A DNA stretch of 64,000 bases. Origin: CAZSBB01 sp964605235 (GTDB lineage: Bacteria > Planctomycetota > Phycisphaerae > Phycisphaerales > Phycisphaeraceae). The position numbers were made by a program, and so were the translations under genes. The DNA is taken from assembly GCA_964605235.1 (NCBI GenBank), contig CAZSBB010000004.1, forward strand, positions 62,001 through 126,000, in the 5' to 3' direction. Below the pieces are notes generated by a model. That model did not search any database, was not told the origin of the DNA, and saw only the letters and a list, made by a program, of their open reading frames with translations. The first letter of the stretch is position 1, and each line of letters opens with the position of its first letter. Shown piece by piece: positions 34,002 through 42,458 of the stretch.

Positions 34002-34824
34002 ACACTCCCCCCAGCAGCAGGCCGGTGACCACGCACGCCAGCGCCAGCCGATACCAGCCGAACGGCGCCAGCCCCTTGCGATTGAGGAAGCCGACGAACC
34101 ACTGCACCGCGAGCGCAGCGGAGAGGGTCGCGCTGACCAGGCCGATCAGCAGGGACGTCATGCCGAAGGCGGCAATGATCTGCTGGCCTTCCTTGAGCAT
34201 TTCATAACCCGTCGCCGCGGTGAGGGTGATCAGCCCCAGCAGGAAGCTGAACTCCGCTGCCTCGCGCGCTTTCATGCCCAGCATCAGGGCAGCCACGATC
34301 GTCATCATCGACCGACTGGTGCCCGGCCACATCGCCAGGCACTGCGCCAAACCAATCAGCAGCGCCATCTGCCAGGTGAGCTGCGCCATCGTGCGCCCCT
34401 GCTCCCCCCGCTGTCGATACCGCCACGCCACTGCCAGCATCAGCCACGCGCCGACGAACAGCGCCCCGACCACCGGCCAGGGGCCGTTGAGATAGGCGTC
34501 AATCCAATGCTTGAGCAACAACCCCAGCACCGCGGCCGGCAGGAACGCCAGGATGAGCAGCAGGCCCAGACGCAGCCCTTGCGGGTCCTGTCCCACCATG
34601 CCCTTGCTGATCTGCCAGACCCGCTGCCGATACAACCCCAGCACGGCGATGATCGCGCCCAGTTGGATGACGATGTTGAAGCTGAACGCCGCCTGCCACT
34701 GGGCGGGGTCATCGCCGAGCCCCAGCAGCCAGGCGGTCAGGATCAGATGCCCCGTGGAGCTGACCGGCAGGTATTCGGTCAGACCTTCCACGATGCCGAG
34801 GATGAGGGCTTGCCACCACGTCAC
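33979..34824 (-). CDS. uppP: Undecaprenyl-diphosphate phosphatase
   Basis: Integral membrane enzyme (BacA family) that recycles undecaprenyl pyrophosphate to the lipid carrier needed for wall synthesis; bacitracin resistance is a family phenotype. Motifs are EGLTEYLPVSSTGHL near the N-terminus and PGTSRSMMTIVAALMLG later, both diagnostic. About eight hydrophobic segments, 281 residues. The start is GTG with AAGGA upstream. It links functionally to mraY, murE, murF and ddl in this window. Confidence 0.95.
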   Translation of the reverse strand: MTWWQALILGIVEGLTEYLPVSSTGHLILTAWLLGLGDDPAQWQAAFSFNIVIQLGAIIAVLGLYRQRVWQISKGMVGQDPQGLRLGLLLILAFLPAAVLGLLLKHWIDAYLNGPWPVVGALFVGAWLMLAVAWRYRQRGEQGRTMAQLTWQMALLIGLAQCLAMWPGTSRSMMTIVAALMLGMKAREAAEFSFLLGLITLTAATGYEMLKEGQQIIAAFGMTSLLIGLVSATLSAALAVQWFVGFLNRKGLAPFGWYRLALACVVTGLLLGGVFTVPAGL

Positions 34825-34845
34825 GTTGGATCCTTTGTCTGGTCC

Positions 34846-34951
34846 AACGAGCCGGAAGCGTCAGGCGTATGGCGTCCAGGGATCGACTGATTTCTCCAGT
34901 CGCCCTGGGCGTTCCAACGCCCTACCCGTCGCTGACGCTTCCGGCTCGTTG
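34846..34951. repeat. GACGCTTCCGGCTCGT-family inverted repeat, locus 1
   Basis: ACGAGCCGGAAGCGTCAG (34846-34863) faces CTGACGCTTCCGGCTCGT (34932-34949), a perfect 18-base inverted pair about 68 bases apart. Further copies are at 42331 (pair) and 51978 (half). Confidence 0.85.
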
Positions 34952-35027
34952 AAGCCGCTGCCCTTTATCATCGGCCCGACAGGATATGGACTTACATACT
35001 TTTCCCGTGCGGCGGCGACGCTGGGGC

Positions 35028-35096
35028 CCGCCCTAAAAAAGGGGATAAGTACATTTATTTTTTTATTAAATGTACTTATCCCCTTTTTTAGGACGG
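35028..35096. repeat. Long AT-rich palindrome with CCTAAAAAAGGGGATAAG arms
   Basis: Two 30-base arms (35028-35057 and 35067-35096) complementary at 29 of 30 positions, with a nine-base T-rich loop. The inner core is GGGGATAAGTACATTTA and its complement. Base composition departs strongly from the GC-rich surroundings. Such arms resemble palindromes mobilised by REP-associated tyrosine transposases; no transposase gene is present. Confidence 0.88.
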
Positions 35097-35099
35097 AAT

Positions 35100-35128
35100 T
35101 CGACAACAGAGGGCAGGATAACTATAAT
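35100..35128 (+). promoter_or_regulatory. Strong candidate sigma-70 promoter of metH
   Basis: TCGACA (35100-35105), 17 bases, TATAAT (35123-35128): a perfect -10, five of six in the -35, optimal spacing. It begins four bases after the palindrome. A start of transcription near 35135 would leave only about 14 bases before the metH ATG. Confidence 0.6.
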
Positions 35129-35148
35129 CCTTCCATCTGGATTTACGG

Positions 35149-38100
35149 ATGGATCAAATGCCTACCACTTTGTTGCAAGCCCTGCGTGAGCGAGTCCTGA
35201 TTTTTGACGGCGCCATGGGGACGATGGTCCATGCCGCGGAGCTGACGCTGGATGATTACGACCAGCTTGAGAACTGCACGGAGATTCTCAACGTCACCCG
35301 GCCGGATGTGATCCAGTCGATTCACGAGCAGTATTTCGCTGCCGGCGCTGACGTGGTGGAGACGAACACCTTCGGCGGCATGCCGCATGTGCTGGTGGAG
35401 TTCGGCCTGCAGGACCGGGTGGAGGAAATCAACACCCTCGCGGTCGCCCACGCCCGCGCCGCCGCCCGCAAGTACGCCACGCCCGATCGCCCGCGCTTCG
35501 TGCTTGGCTCCATGGGCCCCGGCACCAAGCTCATCACCCTCGGCCAGATCACCTGGCAGCAGATGACCGCCAGCTACCGCGCGCTGGCGCTGGCGCTGAT
35601 GCGGCATGGCCCCGGCGAAAGCGTCGACGGCGTCATCATTGAAACCTGCCAGGACATTCTGCAGATCAAAGCGGCAGTGGCGGCGACGGTCGATGCGCAG
35701 CGCGAGCTGGGCTTGTGGGGCACGCCGCGCCAGACGCCGATTCTGGTTTCGCTGACCATCGAGCAGACCGGCACCATGCTGCTGGGCACCGACATCGCCG
35801 CGGCGCTCACCGCGCTGTCTCCCCTGCCCATCGACGCCATCGGCATGAACTGCGCCACTGGCCCCAGGGAGATGGCGCAGCATCTGGAACATCTGGGCAA
35901 GCACAGCCCGCATCCGGTGCTGGTGTTTCCCAATGCCGGCTTGCCGCGTCTGGAAGCCGGCAAGACCGTGTTTCCCCTGCAGGCGCCCGAGATGGCGCAG
36001 CAGGTGGTGGAACTGGTCGAGCGGGCGCAGGTGAACCTCGTGGGCGGCTGCTGCGGCACCACGCCGGCGCACATCGCCGGGCTGGCGCAGGCGCTGGAAA
36101 ACCGCCCCGCGCCGCAGCGGCAGCCGCGCCTCATTCCCGCCATTTCCAGCTTGTATCAGAGCGTCGAGTACCGCCAGGACACGACCATTCTGAACATCGG
36201 CGAACGCTGCAACGCCTCCGGCTCGCGCAAGTTCAAACAACTGCTCGAAGCGGAGGACTGGGATGAAGTCGTCGCCCTGGGCCGGGAGCAGATGCGCGAA
36301 GGCTCGCACGTGCTGGACATCAACGTCGATTATGCCGGGCGCGACAATGCCGCCGACATGGCGCACGTCGTGTCGCTGCTGGTGCGTCAGGTCGACGCGC
36401 CGCTGATGCTCGACTCCACCCAGCCGGCGACCATCGAAGCGGGCCTCCAGCACGCCGGCGGCAAGTGCATCATCAACTCGGCGAACTTGGAAGACGGCGA
36501 AGAGAAGTTCGCCCTGATGTGCCAGCTCGCCAAACGCTACGGCGCCGCCCTGGTGCTCGGCTGCATCGACGAAGACCCGCAGGAAGCCATGGCCCGCACC
36601 GCCGACCGCAAGCTGGCGATCGCCACGCGCATGTTCCAGCTGGCGACGGAAAAATACGGCCTGCAGCCGCACGACCTGATGTTCGACCCGCTGGTGCTGC
36701 CCATCTCCACCGGCATGGACAAGGACCGCCGCTCAGCGCTGGAAACCATCGAAGGCACCCGGCGCATCGCCGCCGCCCTGCCGCTGTGTCAGATCACCTG
36801 CGGGCTGAGCAACGTGAGCTTCGGCCTCAAACCCGCGGCGCGCCAGGTGCTCAACAGCGTGTTCCTCCATGAACTCATCGCGGCGGGCATGACCAGCGCG
36901 ATCCTGCATGTCACGAAAATCCTCCCCCGCACCCGCATTGGCGATGACCTCTGGCACGCAGCGCTGGACCTGATTTATGACCGCCGCGCCCCAGCTCCAC
37001 GCGCCCTGCGCGACGGCACGCTGACCGATGACCCGCTGCAACTGTTCGTCGACCTGTTCCCCGACGACGCCAAGGAGCAGGCCGCCAAAACCGATCTCGC
37101 TCAGCTCCCGCTGGAAGAGCGGCTGCGCAAGCACATCATCGACGGCGAGAAGAAAGGCCTGACCGCCGCGCTCGATGAAGCCATGGGCCAATACACGCCG
37201 CTGCAGATCATCAACGATCATCTGCTGGCGGGCATGCAGGTGGTCGGCGAGCTGTTCGGGGCGGGCGAAATGCAATTGCCCTTCGTGCTCCAGAGCGCCG
37301 AGGTGATGAAGATGAGCGTCGCCCATCTCGAACCCCACATGGAAAAGGTGGAAGGCCAGAGCAAAGGCGTCATCGTGCTGGCGACGGTCAAGGGCGATGT
37401 GCACGACATCGGGAAAAACCTGGTGGACATCATCCTGACCAACAACGGCTACACGGTGCACAACCTGGGCATCAAGCAGCCGATTGCCGACATCCTCAAG
37501 GCGTGGCGTGAGACGGGCGCGGACGCCATCGGGTTGTCGGGCCTGCTGGTTAAGAGTGTCAACGTGATGGAGGAAAGCCTGCGGGAGATGGTCGCCCAGG
37601 GCGTGACCGCGCCGGTGCTGCTGGGCGGGGCTGCACTCAGTCGGCACTACTGCGAAAGCCACCTGCGCCGCATCTACCGTGAGGCCGGCGGACGGGTGTA
37701 CCACGGCCGGGATGCGTTTGAAGGGCTGCGCATCATGGATGCGCTCAAGGCGAAAAAGCTCGACGAGCTGGACGCCGAGATCGAACAGCGGCTGAGCAAG
37801 CGAGCGGCCGCGGAAGAATTGGCCGCAGCGCGGCAGAGCGAGCGCCAGGACCAGAGCGGGGGGACCGCCACGCTGGCGCCGGCGCGCAGCAGTGTGGCGA
37901 CGGACGTGCCGATTCCCACCGCGCCGTTCTGGGGCGACCGCGTGGTCGCCAGTGTGCCGCTGACGGAAATTTATCCTTACATCAATCGCGTGGCGCTGTA
38001 CCGCGGGCAGTGGCAGTTCCGCAAGGGCGCGTTGAGCGACGGCGACTACGAAAAGCTCATCGCCCAGAAGGTGGATCCCATCTTCGAGCAGTTGGCGCAG

Positions 38101-38706
38101 CAGTGCGCCGAGGAAAACATCCTGCGCCCGCAGGTGGTGTATGGCTACTACCCCTGCAACAGCGAAGGCGACGATTTGATCGTCTACGACGCCAAGGACC
38201 ACGACCGCGAGATCGTGCGTTTCACCTTCCCCCGCCAGCAGGGTCGGCAAAGTCTGTGCATCAGCGATTTTTTCCGCAGCGTGGAGAGCGGCCAACGCGA
38301 TGTACTGGCGCTGCATTGCGTGACGGTGGGCCCGGAGGTCAGCCGGCGCGCCAAGGCGCTGTTCGAGAACAACAACTACCAGCAGTATCTCTACCTGCAC
38401 GGCTTCGGGGTCGAGTGCGCCGAAGCCCTCGCCGAGCTGTGGCATCAGCGGATTCGCCGGGAAATGAACATCGCCGGCGACGATTCACCCAACGTCCGCG
38501 AACTGTTCACCCAGCACTACCGCGGCTCCCGCTACAGCTTCGGCTATCCCGCGTGCCCGGACATGGCGGATCAGGCCAAGCTGTTTCACCTGCTCAAGCC
38601 CCAGCGCATCGGCTGCGAGCTGACCGAGAACTGGCAGATCGATCCCGAGCAGTCCACCAGCGCCATCGTCGTGCATCATCCGGAAGCGAAGTACTTCAAC
38701 GTGTGA
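35149..38706 (+). CDS. metH: Cobalamin-dependent methionine synthase
   Basis: Transfers the methyl of 5-methyltetrahydrofolate through cobalamin to homocysteine. All four modules are present in order. The homocysteine domain (to about residue 320) has zinc ligands near GMNCATGP and in GGCCGTT (Cys301, Cys302). The pterin domain (about 345-610) has LNIGERCNASGSRKF. The cobalamin domain (about 660-900) has DVHDIGKN with axial-ligand His752. The reactivation (AdoMet) domain fills the C-terminus, including PQVVYGYYPCNSEGDD and RYSFGYPACPD. 1185 residues, full length. An ATG three codons downstream is a possible alternative start. Confidence 0.97.
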   Translation: MDQMPTTLLQALRERVLIFDGAMGTMVHAAELTLDDYDQLENCTEILNVTRPDVIQSIHEQYFAAGADVVETNTFGGMPHVLVEFGLQDRVEEINTLAVAHARAAARKYATPDRPRFVLGSMGPGTKLITLGQITWQQMTASYRALALALMRHGPGESVDGVIIETCQDILQIKAAVAATVDAQRELGLWGTPRQTPILVSLTIEQTGTMLLGTDIAAALTALSPLPIDAIGMNCATGPREMAQHLEHLGKHSPHPVLVFPNAGLPRLEAGKTVFPLQAPEMAQQVVELVERAQVNLVGGCCGTTPAHIAGLAQALENRPAPQRQPRLIPAISSLYQSVEYRQDTTILNIGERCNASGSRKFKQLLEAEDWDEVVALGREQMREGSHVLDINVDYAGRDNAADMAHVVSLLVRQVDAPLMLDSTQPATIEAGLQHAGGKCIINSANLEDGEEKFALMCQLAKRYGAALVLGCIDEDPQEAMARTADRKLAIATRMFQLATEKYGLQPHDLMFDPLVLPISTGMDKDRRSALETIEGTRRIAAALPLCQITCGLSNVSFGLKPAARQVLNSVFLHELIAAGMTSAILHVTKILPRTRIGDDLWHAALDLIYDRRAPAPRALRDGTLTDDPLQLFVDLFPDDAKEQAAKTDLAQLPLEERLRKHIIDGEKKGLTAALDEAMGQYTPLQIINDHLLAGMQVVGELFGAGEMQLPFVLQSAEVMKMSVAHLEPHMEKVEGQSKGVIVLATVKGDVHDIGKNLVDIILTNNGYTVHNLGIKQPIADILKAWRETGADAIGLSGLLVKSVNVMEESLREMVAQGVTAPVLLGGAALSRHYCESHLRRIYREAGGRVYHGRDAFEGLRIMDALKAKKLDELDAEIEQRLSKRAAAEELAAARQSERQDQSGGTATLAPARSSVATDVPIPTAPFWGDRVVASVPLTEIYPYINRVALYRGQWQFRKGALSDGDYEKLIAQKVDPIFEQLAQQCAEENILRPQVVYGYYPCNSEGDDLIVYDAKDHDREIVRFTFPRQQGRQSLCISDFFRSVESGQRDVLALHCVTVGPEVSRRAKALFENNNYQQYLYLHGFGVECAEALAELWHQRIRREMNIAGDDSPNVRELFTQHYRGSRYSFGYPACPDMADQAKLFHLLKPQRIGCELTENWQIDPEQSTSAIVVHHPEAKYFNV

Positions 38707-38730
38707 GGTGCACACGGCGCACGCTTGCAG

Positions 38731-38752
38731 GGCGAGCTGGCCCGGACCTACA
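38731..38752. repeat. GTCCGGGC-family half-site, locus 3
   Basis: GGCGAGCTGGCCCGGACCTA (38731-38750), then CA. A single arm of the family seen at 21153, just after metH. No partner arm is nearby. Confidence 0.6.
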
Positions 38753-38775
38753 TGAAGGCGGACCATGCGCAACGA

Positions 38776-38802
38776 AAAACCCCCGCGGTCATCGGGGGTT
38801 TT
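38776..38802. terminator. Bidirectional rho-independent terminator
   Basis: AAAACCCCCG (38776-38785) and CGGGGGTTTT (38793-38802): a perfect 10-base stem with a seven-base loop and T runs on both strands. It lies between the convergent metH and redoxin genes. Confidence 0.88.
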
Positions 38803-38831
38803 CCGGTGGTCAGGTGTACGGTCAGTGACGC

Positions 38832-39476
38832 TCAGTTGGCGTACTTCACCGAGCAGCCGTAGGGCTTGCTCTGGCTCAGCGGCGCTTCCTTGCCCGCCAG
38901 CACGGCGTCGAGCACGGAGGCGACATAGTTTTCGCTGGTCTTGATGTCATTGGCGTCCGCGGAGCGCTTGCTGTCGATGGCGCCCTGGTAGAGGAGCTTG
39001 CCGTCTTTGCCAATGATGTACATGTGCGGGGTGGTCTTGGCGCCGTAGAGCTTGCCGACTTTGCCGTCGGCGTCGAGCAGCACCGCCGTGGGCGCCGCCT
39101 TGAGCTTGGCGTTGGTGTCATTCCACGCGCTGGCGCTCATGTGCCCCTGCTTGCCGTCGGCGGAGGAGCAGATCGACAGCCACACCACGCCCTGCCCGGT
39201 GTACTTGGTTTGCAGGCTCTGCATGTTGCCGCTGTTGTAATGTTTCACGACGAACGGGCAGCCGTGGTTGATCCATTCGAGCACCACGATTTTGTCTTTG
39301 AAGTCGCTGAGGCTGTGGGTCTTGCCGTGGGTGTCGGTGAGGGTGAAATTGGGGGCGGCTTCGCCGGAGGCGACTTCGGCCTGGGCGCGATTGACGTTCC
39401 AGGCGGACAGCGCGGCAATCAACGCCAGCACCGCAGTCGCCATGATCCAGTTCCGTCCTTGCTTGCTCCAACGCAT
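38832..39476 (-). CDS. Exported redoxin/thioredoxin-like protein with single peroxidatic-type Cys
   Basis: A 214-residue protein with an N-terminal signal sequence (MATAVLALIAALSAW, cleavage likely after AQA). The redoxin domain begins at GEAAPNFTLTDTHGKTHSL, and the active-site region is WINHGCPFVVKHY: one Cys where thioredoxins have CxxC, the layout of a planctomycete-type redoxin group. Further Cys occur in SICSSADG and at the C-terminus (YGCSVKYAN). The ATG at 39476 is chosen for the signal peptide and the upstream GGAAAGGAA. It lies next to the DsbD-like gene, which could supply electrons. Confidence 0.83.
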   Translation of the reverse strand: MRWSKQGRNWIMATAVLALIAALSAWNVNRAQAEVASGEAAPNFTLTDTHGKTHSLSDFKDKIVVLEWINHGCPFVVKHYNSGNMQSLQTKYTGQGVVWLSICSSADGKQGHMSASAWNDTNAKLKAAPTAVLLDADGKVGKLYGAKTTPHMYIIGKDGKLLYQGAIDSKRSADANDIKTSENYVASVLDAVLAGKEAPLSQSKPYGCSVKYAN

Positions 39477-39615
39477 CGGCGGGTTCCTTTCCTGTGAGGT
39501 TTGAAAAAACCAGATGATTCGGGCTGACACCACTCCGCGGCGCGGGTGGCTGACAGTCATCCTACCCCGCGCGGCAAGGCTCGGTTGCACTGAACTGACG
39601 CTCGGGTCGGACGAA

Positions 39616-41769
39616 CTAACTCCCAGCGCCGGCCTGCTCCAGGGCTTCGACCACCAAAGCTGGGGTAATCACGGTAGGCAGCACGCGCGGCTCAGGCAAG
39701 CCGGGGCCATACACCACGTACAACGGCACACTGCTGCGCCCAAACCGCGCCAGGGCCTTCGTGATCGCTTCATCCTGGCGCGTCCAGTCGGCTTTGAGCA
39801 ACGCCGCCTCCTGCTGGTTGACCGCATCACGCACCGCAGCGGTGCTCAGCACCGTCGCTTCATTGACTTTGCAGGTCAGGCACCAGTCGGCGGTGAAGTC
39901 GACCAGCACCACTTTGCCCGCGGCACGCAGTTCCGCCAGTCGTGCATCGGAATACGGCTCCCACGCCAGCCCGTCGAGCGAACTGTCGGCACTGGACGCC
40001 GCTTGCAGATGCCGCGCCGCCCAGACCGGCAGCGCCAGGGCGAGCACGATCATCCCGGCCGCGAAAATTCCCGCCAACCCCCGCGCCGGCGCCGAGCGCC
40101 CGGGTCGTTGCCAGCGTCCCCACGCCCACGCGCCCCAAGCCAACGCCAATGCGCCCGCCAGCAGCAGCGCCATGCCCAGCGCGCCGCCCGCCTGCTGGCT
40201 GAACACCCACGCCAGCCACAACGCCGTCAGGAACATGGGGAACGCCATCACCTGCTTGAACGTCTCCATCCACGCCCCCGGCCGCGGCAGCCACTTGAGC
40301 CACGCCGGGAACAACGACAGCACCACATACGGCGCCGCCATGCCCACCCCCAGCATGGTGAATACCGCGACCGTCTGCGCCATCGGCCAGGTCAGCGCCA
40401 AGCCCACCGCCGGGCCCATCAGCGGCGCGGTGCAAGGCGTGGCGATCGCCGTCGCCAGCACCCCCGAGAAAAACGCCCCGCCCTTGCCTTCCTGCTGCAC
40501 GGTGCCCGAAGCTTTGCCCGCCAGCGTCATCACGCCCAGACCGACTTCAAACACCCCCGCCAGATTCAAGCCCACGGCAAACATCAGCAGCGCCATGGCC
40601 GCGACGAACACCGGCTCCTGCAACTGGAACCCCCAGCCCAATTGCGACCCGCCGGCGCGCAGCCCCAGCAACACCGCGGTCAACACCCAGAAGGAGACCA
40701 GCACCCCCAGAGCGAACAGCCAGCCATGCACGCCGGCGGCCCGCTGATCGCCACCCGCCTGCTGCACGAAACCCAGCACCTTGATCGACAATACCGGGAA
40801 CACGCACGGCATCAGGTTCAGCAGCAAGCCGCCGAGAAAGGCGTACAGCAACGCCGCGCCAAAGGACAGCGCGGGCGCCGCGGTGGAACTGGCCACGCCG
40901 GCGGGCGGCGCGCCCAGCGGCACATCCACCGCCCAGGCCTGCCGGGCGCCACCGTCGGCCGGTTCGATCACCAGCACCCCCGTCAGGCGCGTCGGCAATT
41001 CCTTGACCAGAGAACTGACCGGCAGCGCCAAGGTCGCCAATTCCCCCGCCACCCCAGCCGTCTGCGGGGCGGCCAACTCAAGCCATTGATCCGCCAGCGG
41101 GAAAAATCGCACCTGCTGCGCGTCCCCGCCCCAACGCAGCGGAAAACGCAACACCGGACGGCCCGCCTCCTGCACGGCTGACACGGCGCCATCCGCCGGC
41201 GTGCGCGGCAGCTGCGCCTGAGCCTGGGCGAACAGCTGAGCCCAGCGTTCATCCGCCGGCGCGGGGGTGGACTGCACCGGCAGGTCCAGTTTCAACTGCA
41301 CCCGCCCGGGAATGCACTCTTCCTTGCACGCCAGCCAGGCAGCGCCGGCGCGCAGCGTGACCCTCGCCTCGGCGAGCTGCGCCGGCGGGGTGATCTCCAC
41401 CAGCAGCAGCACCGTGCCTTCGTACGCATAGCTGACCAGCCCGGCGACTTCCAGGTAATGCGGCGCCGGCCATTGGATGGGACCAGCGGAAAAACCTGCG
41501 GGCAGCTCCCACTTGAGGGACGTGGGCATGCCCGAGTCGCCGGGGTTGCGCCAGTAGGTGTGCCAGTGCTCGTCCATGGTCAGCCGCAGCGCCACGGTGA
41601 ACGGCTGCCCGGGCGTGATGGCGGTGCGCTGAGCGATGAGCTGGGCTTCGGTGTGGGCGTCGCGCTGCGGGGCGGCCTGCAGACCCGCAGTCAGCAGCAA
41701 CAGCGCCAGCAGGAAGGGCAGCAGTCCCCGAGGACCCCGGCAGAATTGGAAGTTCGACAAAGTGATCAT
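39616..41769 (-). CDS. DsbD-like thiol:disulfide interchange protein (ScsB type)
   Basis: A 717-residue membrane protein that would carry electrons from cytoplasmic thioredoxin to the periplasm. Order: signal peptide; N-terminal periplasmic domain with the Cys pair CKEECIPG; a CcdA-like core of about eight hydrophobic segments with LMPCVFPVLSIKVLGF and ATPCTAPLMGPAVG, each carrying a core Cys; and a C-terminal thioredoxin-like domain with DWCLTCKVNE. ATG at 41769 with GGGA/CGGA upstream is preferred over TTG at 41781. It is followed on the same strand by the redoxin gene, 139 bases apart. Confidence 0.92.
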   Translation of the reverse strand: MITLSNFQFCRGPRGLLPFLLALLLLTAGLQAAPQRDAHTEAQLIAQRTAITPGQPFTVALRLTMDEHWHTYWRNPGDSGMPTSLKWELPAGFSAGPIQWPAPHYLEVAGLVSYAYEGTVLLLVEITPPAQLAEARVTLRAGAAWLACKEECIPGRVQLKLDLPVQSTPAPADERWAQLFAQAQAQLPRTPADGAVSAVQEAGRPVLRFPLRWGGDAQQVRFFPLADQWLELAAPQTAGVAGELATLALPVSSLVKELPTRLTGVLVIEPADGGARQAWAVDVPLGAPPAGVASSTAAPALSFGAALLYAFLGGLLLNLMPCVFPVLSIKVLGFVQQAGGDQRAAGVHGWLFALGVLVSFWVLTAVLLGLRAGGSQLGWGFQLQEPVFVAAMALLMFAVGLNLAGVFEVGLGVMTLAGKASGTVQQEGKGGAFFSGVLATAIATPCTAPLMGPAVGLALTWPMAQTVAVFTMLGVGMAAPYVVLSLFPAWLKWLPRPGAWMETFKQVMAFPMFLTALWLAWVFSQQAGGALGMALLLAGALALAWGAWAWGRWQRPGRSAPARGLAGIFAAGMIVLALALPVWAARHLQAASSADSSLDGLAWEPYSDARLAELRAAGKVVLVDFTADWCLTCKVNEATVLSTAAVRDAVNQQEAALLKADWTRQDEAITKALARFGRSSVPLYVVYGPGLPEPRVLPTVITPALVVEALEQAGAGS

Positions 41770-41973
41770 GTTCCGTCCCAACGAGTTGGCGAGGTCGTCA
41801 ATTTATTCCGCCAGAGTCTACGCAGCGACTTCGGCCGCGGCTGCAGGAAATGCCCGGCAGCCGGCATAATCGGCAAAGTCGAACGGGATTATCCGCAATT
41901 CCGCCGCCGGGGCTGGTTTCGTCGGCCCGATGAGGTTTAATGCCAGCGGGCGGTCTGCTGCAGGGAGCTGAGC

Positions 41974-42234
41974 ATGGTCAGTGAAAATCAAATGCGGATG
42001 CTCGAAGAGGAACTCGTCGCGCTGCGCGACCGCGCCAAACGCCGGGCGTGGGATGACGGACATCTCGAGAGTTTGCTGAAGATCACCGACAAAATGCGCG
42101 AAAAGGCCGGCGACAGCGCGATCTCTGAGCGGTTGAAAATCATTCATGGCCTGCTCACCGCCGTGCGCGACACCCGTGAAGGTCAACTGGCGATGCGCAG
42201 TGCGGTCAAGCGGTTCAAGTCGGTGTATGGGTGA
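41974..42234 (+). CDS. Small helical hypothetical protein
   Basis: An 86-residue ORF, almost entirely charged helix (MRMLEEELVALRDRAKRRAW, DKMREKAGDSAISERLKII, RSAVKRFKSVYG), with no Cys and no membrane segment. GGGAG about seven bases before the ATG. Composition is coding-like, and the short basic C-terminus might bind nucleic acid. I do not recognise the family. Confidence 0.62.
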   Translation: MVSENQMRMLEEELVALRDRAKRRAWDDGHLESLLKITDKMREKAGDSAISERLKIIHGLLTAVRDTREGQLAMRSAVKRFKSVYG

Positions 42235-42254
42235 AATGATGGAGGACCGTGGTT

Positions 42255-42325
42255 TTGTAGGTCCAAGCTCGCCCGGACAATTCAGCGCCATGGGTGTTTC
42301 GTGTCCGGGCAACCCCGGACGTACG
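42255..42325. repeat. GTCCGGGC-family inverted repeat, locus 4
   Basis: TTGTAGGTCCAAGCTCGCCC (42255-42274) then GGACA, facing CGTGTCCGGGCAACCCCGGA (42300-42319) then CGTACG. The spacer (TTCAGCGCCATGGGTGTTTC) resembles that of locus 1 in length and content. Confidence 0.72.
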
Positions 42326-42330
42326 TCTTA

Positions 42331-42447
42331 ACGAGCCGGTAGCGTGAGCGACGAGTTGGGCGGTAGGTGGTCAAGACGTCACGGCTTGGTCGAGGATGGT
42401 CCGGCGGGTGGTGACGCTGCCCGTCGCTGACGCTTCCGGCTCGTCGG
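42331..42447. repeat. GACGCTTCCGGCTCGT-family inverted repeat, locus 2
   Basis: ACGAGCCGGTAGCGTGAGCG (42331-42350) faces CGTCGCTGACGCTTCCGGCT (42422-42441) with the continuation CGTCGG. Two mismatches in the shared core. It sits right beside GTCCGGGC locus 4, so two families cluster before the lon terminus. Confidence 0.75.
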
Positions 42448-42458
42448 CGCGCGGGGAA

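Noticed and set aside
35028..35096. Insertion sequence
   Set aside because: No transposase ORF and only 69 bases long; at most a non-autonomous palindrome.
35028..35148. Cobalamin riboswitch before metH
   Set aside because: The structure is a simple palindrome without B12-box elements, and a strong promoter lies after it with almost no leader.
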